DNA from: DATEMK01 sp035275625
GTDB taxonomy: Bacteria; Bacteroidota; Bacteroidia; AKYH767-A; OLB10
Direction of reading: 5' to 3'
Length of the DNA: 8,780 nt
NCBI GenBank assembly: GCA_035275625.1
Contig: DATEMK010000184.1
Span: 1-8,780 of the forward strand
Shown: piece by piece, positions 7,625-8,780 of the stretch
How the letters are laid out: each line of letters opens with the position of its first letter
How positions within the stretch are numbered: the stretch's first letter is position 1
The notes under the pieces: model-generated
Databases searched by the model: none
What the model was told of the DNA's origin: nothing
What the model saw: the letters and a program-made list of their open reading frames with translations, nothing else
Program-made: the position numbers and the translations under genes

Positions 7625-8101
7625 ATGCACATAAAATTATTTTTTATCGGAAAAACAGCATTTTCTTACATTAATGACGGTATAATCATTTTTGAAAAGA
7701 GATTATCACATTATGCTCCTTTTGAAATTATTACTATTGAGAGTTCAAAAAAATCCGGAACATCGAAAAATGAATTGGTTCAAAAACAATATGAAGCTGA
7801 TTTAATTTTGAAAAAAATTAAACCAAATGATTACCTTGTTTTATTGGATGAAAAAGGAAAAGAATACAACTCTGTTCAATTCTCAGGAGCATTACAGAAA
7901 CTAATGTTATCACTTCAGTCAAATCTTATTTTTATTGTGGGCGGAGCTTATGGATTTGACGAAAAAGTTTATAAAAGGGCAAACATGCTTTTGTCATTAT
8001 CCAAAATGACTTTTTCTCACCAGATGATTCGTTTGTTTTTTCTGGAACAGCTTTACCGCGCCATGACCATTATCAGGAATGAGCCCTATCATCATGGATA
8101 G
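7625..8101 (+). CDS. rlmH: 23S rRNA (pseudouridine-1915-N3)-methyltransferase
   Basis: This SPOUT-class methyltransferase uses S-adenosylmethionine to methylate N3 of pseudouridine 1915 in helix 69 of 23S rRNA, acting on assembled 70S ribosomes as a homodimer. At 158 residues it matches the family length (155 in E. coli). The N-terminal strand MHIKLFFIGK, the LLDEKGKEYNS segment (73-83), the SAM-binding loop FIVGGAYGF (103-111), LSLSKMTFSHQMIRLFFLEQLYRA (123-146) and the C-terminal NEPYHHG (152-158) are all present. The trefoil-knot and active-site features therefore look intact. The start at 7625 gives the standard N-terminus; there is no clear Shine-Dalgarno sequence, as is usual in this phylum. 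It stands alone on its strand, divergent from the DUF4783-like gene and convergent with the glycosyltransferase. Confidence 0.97.
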   Translation: MHIKLFFIGKTAFSYINDGIIIFEKRLSHYAPFEIITIESSKKSGTSKNELVQKQYEADLILKKIKPNDYLVLLDEKGKEYNSVQFSGALQKLMLSLQSNLIFIVGGAYGFDEKVYKRANMLLSLSKMTFSHQMIRLFFLEQLYRAMTIIRNEPYHHG

Positions 8102-8140
8102 AAGAGCCTGAGTTTTGAGGTTTGAAGATTATAGCCATCA

Positions 8141-8170
8141 ACGAATACGAATCTGTACGAATTTACGAAT
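8141..8170. repeat. Cluster of four ACGAAT direct repeats
   Basis: ACGAAT occurs at 8141-8146, 8147-8152, 8157-8162 and 8165-8170, four copies in 30 bases, in the 83-base gap between the convergent rlmH and glycosyltransferase genes. The first two abut; the others are separated by 4 and 2 bases. No hairpin with a T-tract is seen in this gap. The function is unknown. From memory, similar strings occur in intergenic DNA of other Bacteroidota. Confidence 0.6.
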
Positions 8171-8184
8171 AGTTTGAAATTGTT

Positions 8185-8780
8185 TTATTGTTTATTGTCA
8201 TTTCCCAAGGCGTTTTCATAAACTTTGAAATAAGATTCAATTCCTTTTTCTAAGGAAAAATATTTTTTAGCTGCCGCCCTTAATTTTTCCGGATTGAAAT
8301 TCTTAATGGTTTCAAATTTTTTAATTGCTTCGAGATAGTGCTTATCATCAAAATTTTTAATAACAATTCCTGCTCCTGATTCTTCAACGATCTGATCTGT
8401 ATCTCCGATCATGCTGTTGCAAATAACCGGGATACCCATGCTCATGATTTCACCTTGCTTGGTAGGAGAGGAGGCGCGTTTTGAAAATACAGGCTTAATA
8501 AAAAAAATAGATGCATCCGACAAACTCAGGAGTGTCGGTACATCATTACGGTTTGCTCTAATAAAAGATAATTTATCAGAAGGAATATTTTTTTCACCTG
8601 CTTTTTGAATGACCTGGTTTTTATCTTCAGGAGTAATAAAAAGAAAAATGCTGTTTGGTTTTTCATTCAGCAGCACTTTAAAAAAATCCAGCATTTCATC
8701 CAGCATGTACCACGTACCCAATGCTCCTAAATAAGAGAGAACAAAATTTTGCTTCGTAATTTTTAATTCATTTCTGAAGG
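8185..8780 (-). CDS. Glycosyltransferase, family 4-like (GT-B fold), 5' partial
   Basis: The frame is open from the TAA at 8185-8187 to the right end of the window (197 codons). A TTG at 8719-8721 is not the start: the preceding in-frame codons encode VLSYLGA, which joins it to form the conserved YLGALGTWYMLDEMLDFF element that opens the nucleotide-sugar-binding C-terminal domain. Downstream come a strand FLFIT, a helix and FIRANRNDVPTLLSLSDASIFF. The donor-binding region SPTKQGE-x-MSMGIPVICN-x-x-x-GDTDQIVEE then carries the two glutamates of the E-x7-E type motif. A C-terminal helix ends in GNDNKQ. The missing half would hold the acceptor-binding N-terminal domain. It probably transfers a sugar during synthesis of a surface polysaccharide or lipopolysaccharide; the donor and acceptor cannot be told. 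It converges on rlmH, and related genes may continue to the right. Confidence 0.9.
   Translation of the reverse strand, partial: FRNELKITKQNFVLSYLGALGTWYMLDEMLDFFKVLLNEKPNSIFLFITPEDKNQVIQKAGEKNIPSDKLSFIRANRNDVPTLLSLSDASIFFIKPVFSKRASSPTKQGEIMSMGIPVICNSMIGDTDQIVEESGAGIVIKNFDDKHYLEAIKKFETIKNFNPEKLRAAAKKYFSLEKGIESYFKVYENALGNDNKQ

Noticed and set aside
8411..8608. Forward reading frame of 65 codons
   Set aside because: It is antisense to the donor-binding domain of the glycosyltransferase gene, which carries clear conserved motifs.
8719..8721. TTG as start of the glycosyltransferase
   Set aside because: The conserved YLGALGTWYM element spans this codon, so it is an internal leucine and the gene continues past the window.
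1..8780. CRISPR array, tRNA or rRNA gene, insertion sequence, phage or defence genes
   Set aside because: I saw no spaced identical repeats of CRISPR type, no tRNA-like cloverleaf, no transposase and no defence-type domains. The only long repeats are the protein-coding PKD units.

Overview
The window looks like chromosomal DNA of a member of the Bacteroidota. It is AT-rich, its start codons lack clear Shine-Dalgarno sequences, and it carries a giant PKD-repeat plus Fn3 surface protein of the kind usually exported by the type IX secretion system (T9SS). It also carries a DUF4783-type secreted protein, which I know only from this phylum. The genus cannot be named from the sequence.

Layout. Positions 1-5051 (+) are the 3' part of a very large gene whose start lies before the window. 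It encodes 16 complete PKD repeats, the tail of one more, three complete Fn3-like domains and a fourth cut short by the stop codon. Only 3 bases further on, convergently, lies the end of a YihY/BrkB-family membrane protein gene (5055-5975, -). It is followed on the same strand by nadC (6117-6959, -) and a small secreted DUF4783-like protein (7065-7457, -). A clear intrinsic terminator separates the DUF4783 gene from nadC. Divergently comes rlmH (7625-8101, +). The window ends inside a family 4-type glycosyltransferase gene (8185 to beyond 8780, -), convergent with rlmH. No gap between genes exceeds about 170 bases.

How the genes work together. There is no sign of one dedicated pathway. NadC (NAD synthesis) and RlmH (ribosomal RNA methylation) are housekeeping enzymes. 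The DUF4783 and YihY-type proteins are envelope-associated proteins without a firm function. From memory, nadC, rlmH, DUF4783 and yihY genes recur near each other in Bacteroidota. The PKD/Fn3 protein is an exported adhesin- or filament-like protein, and the glycosyltransferase probably belongs to a surface polysaccharide locus that continues to the right.

I did not find a convincing undescribed system. The best leads are the abrupt end of the giant protein inside its last Fn3 domain, with no room for a T9SS sorting domain; a pair of orphan cysteines at one irregular PKD boundary; and two short degenerate repeat clusters (TGGAATAT-like and ACGAAT) in intergenic DNA.
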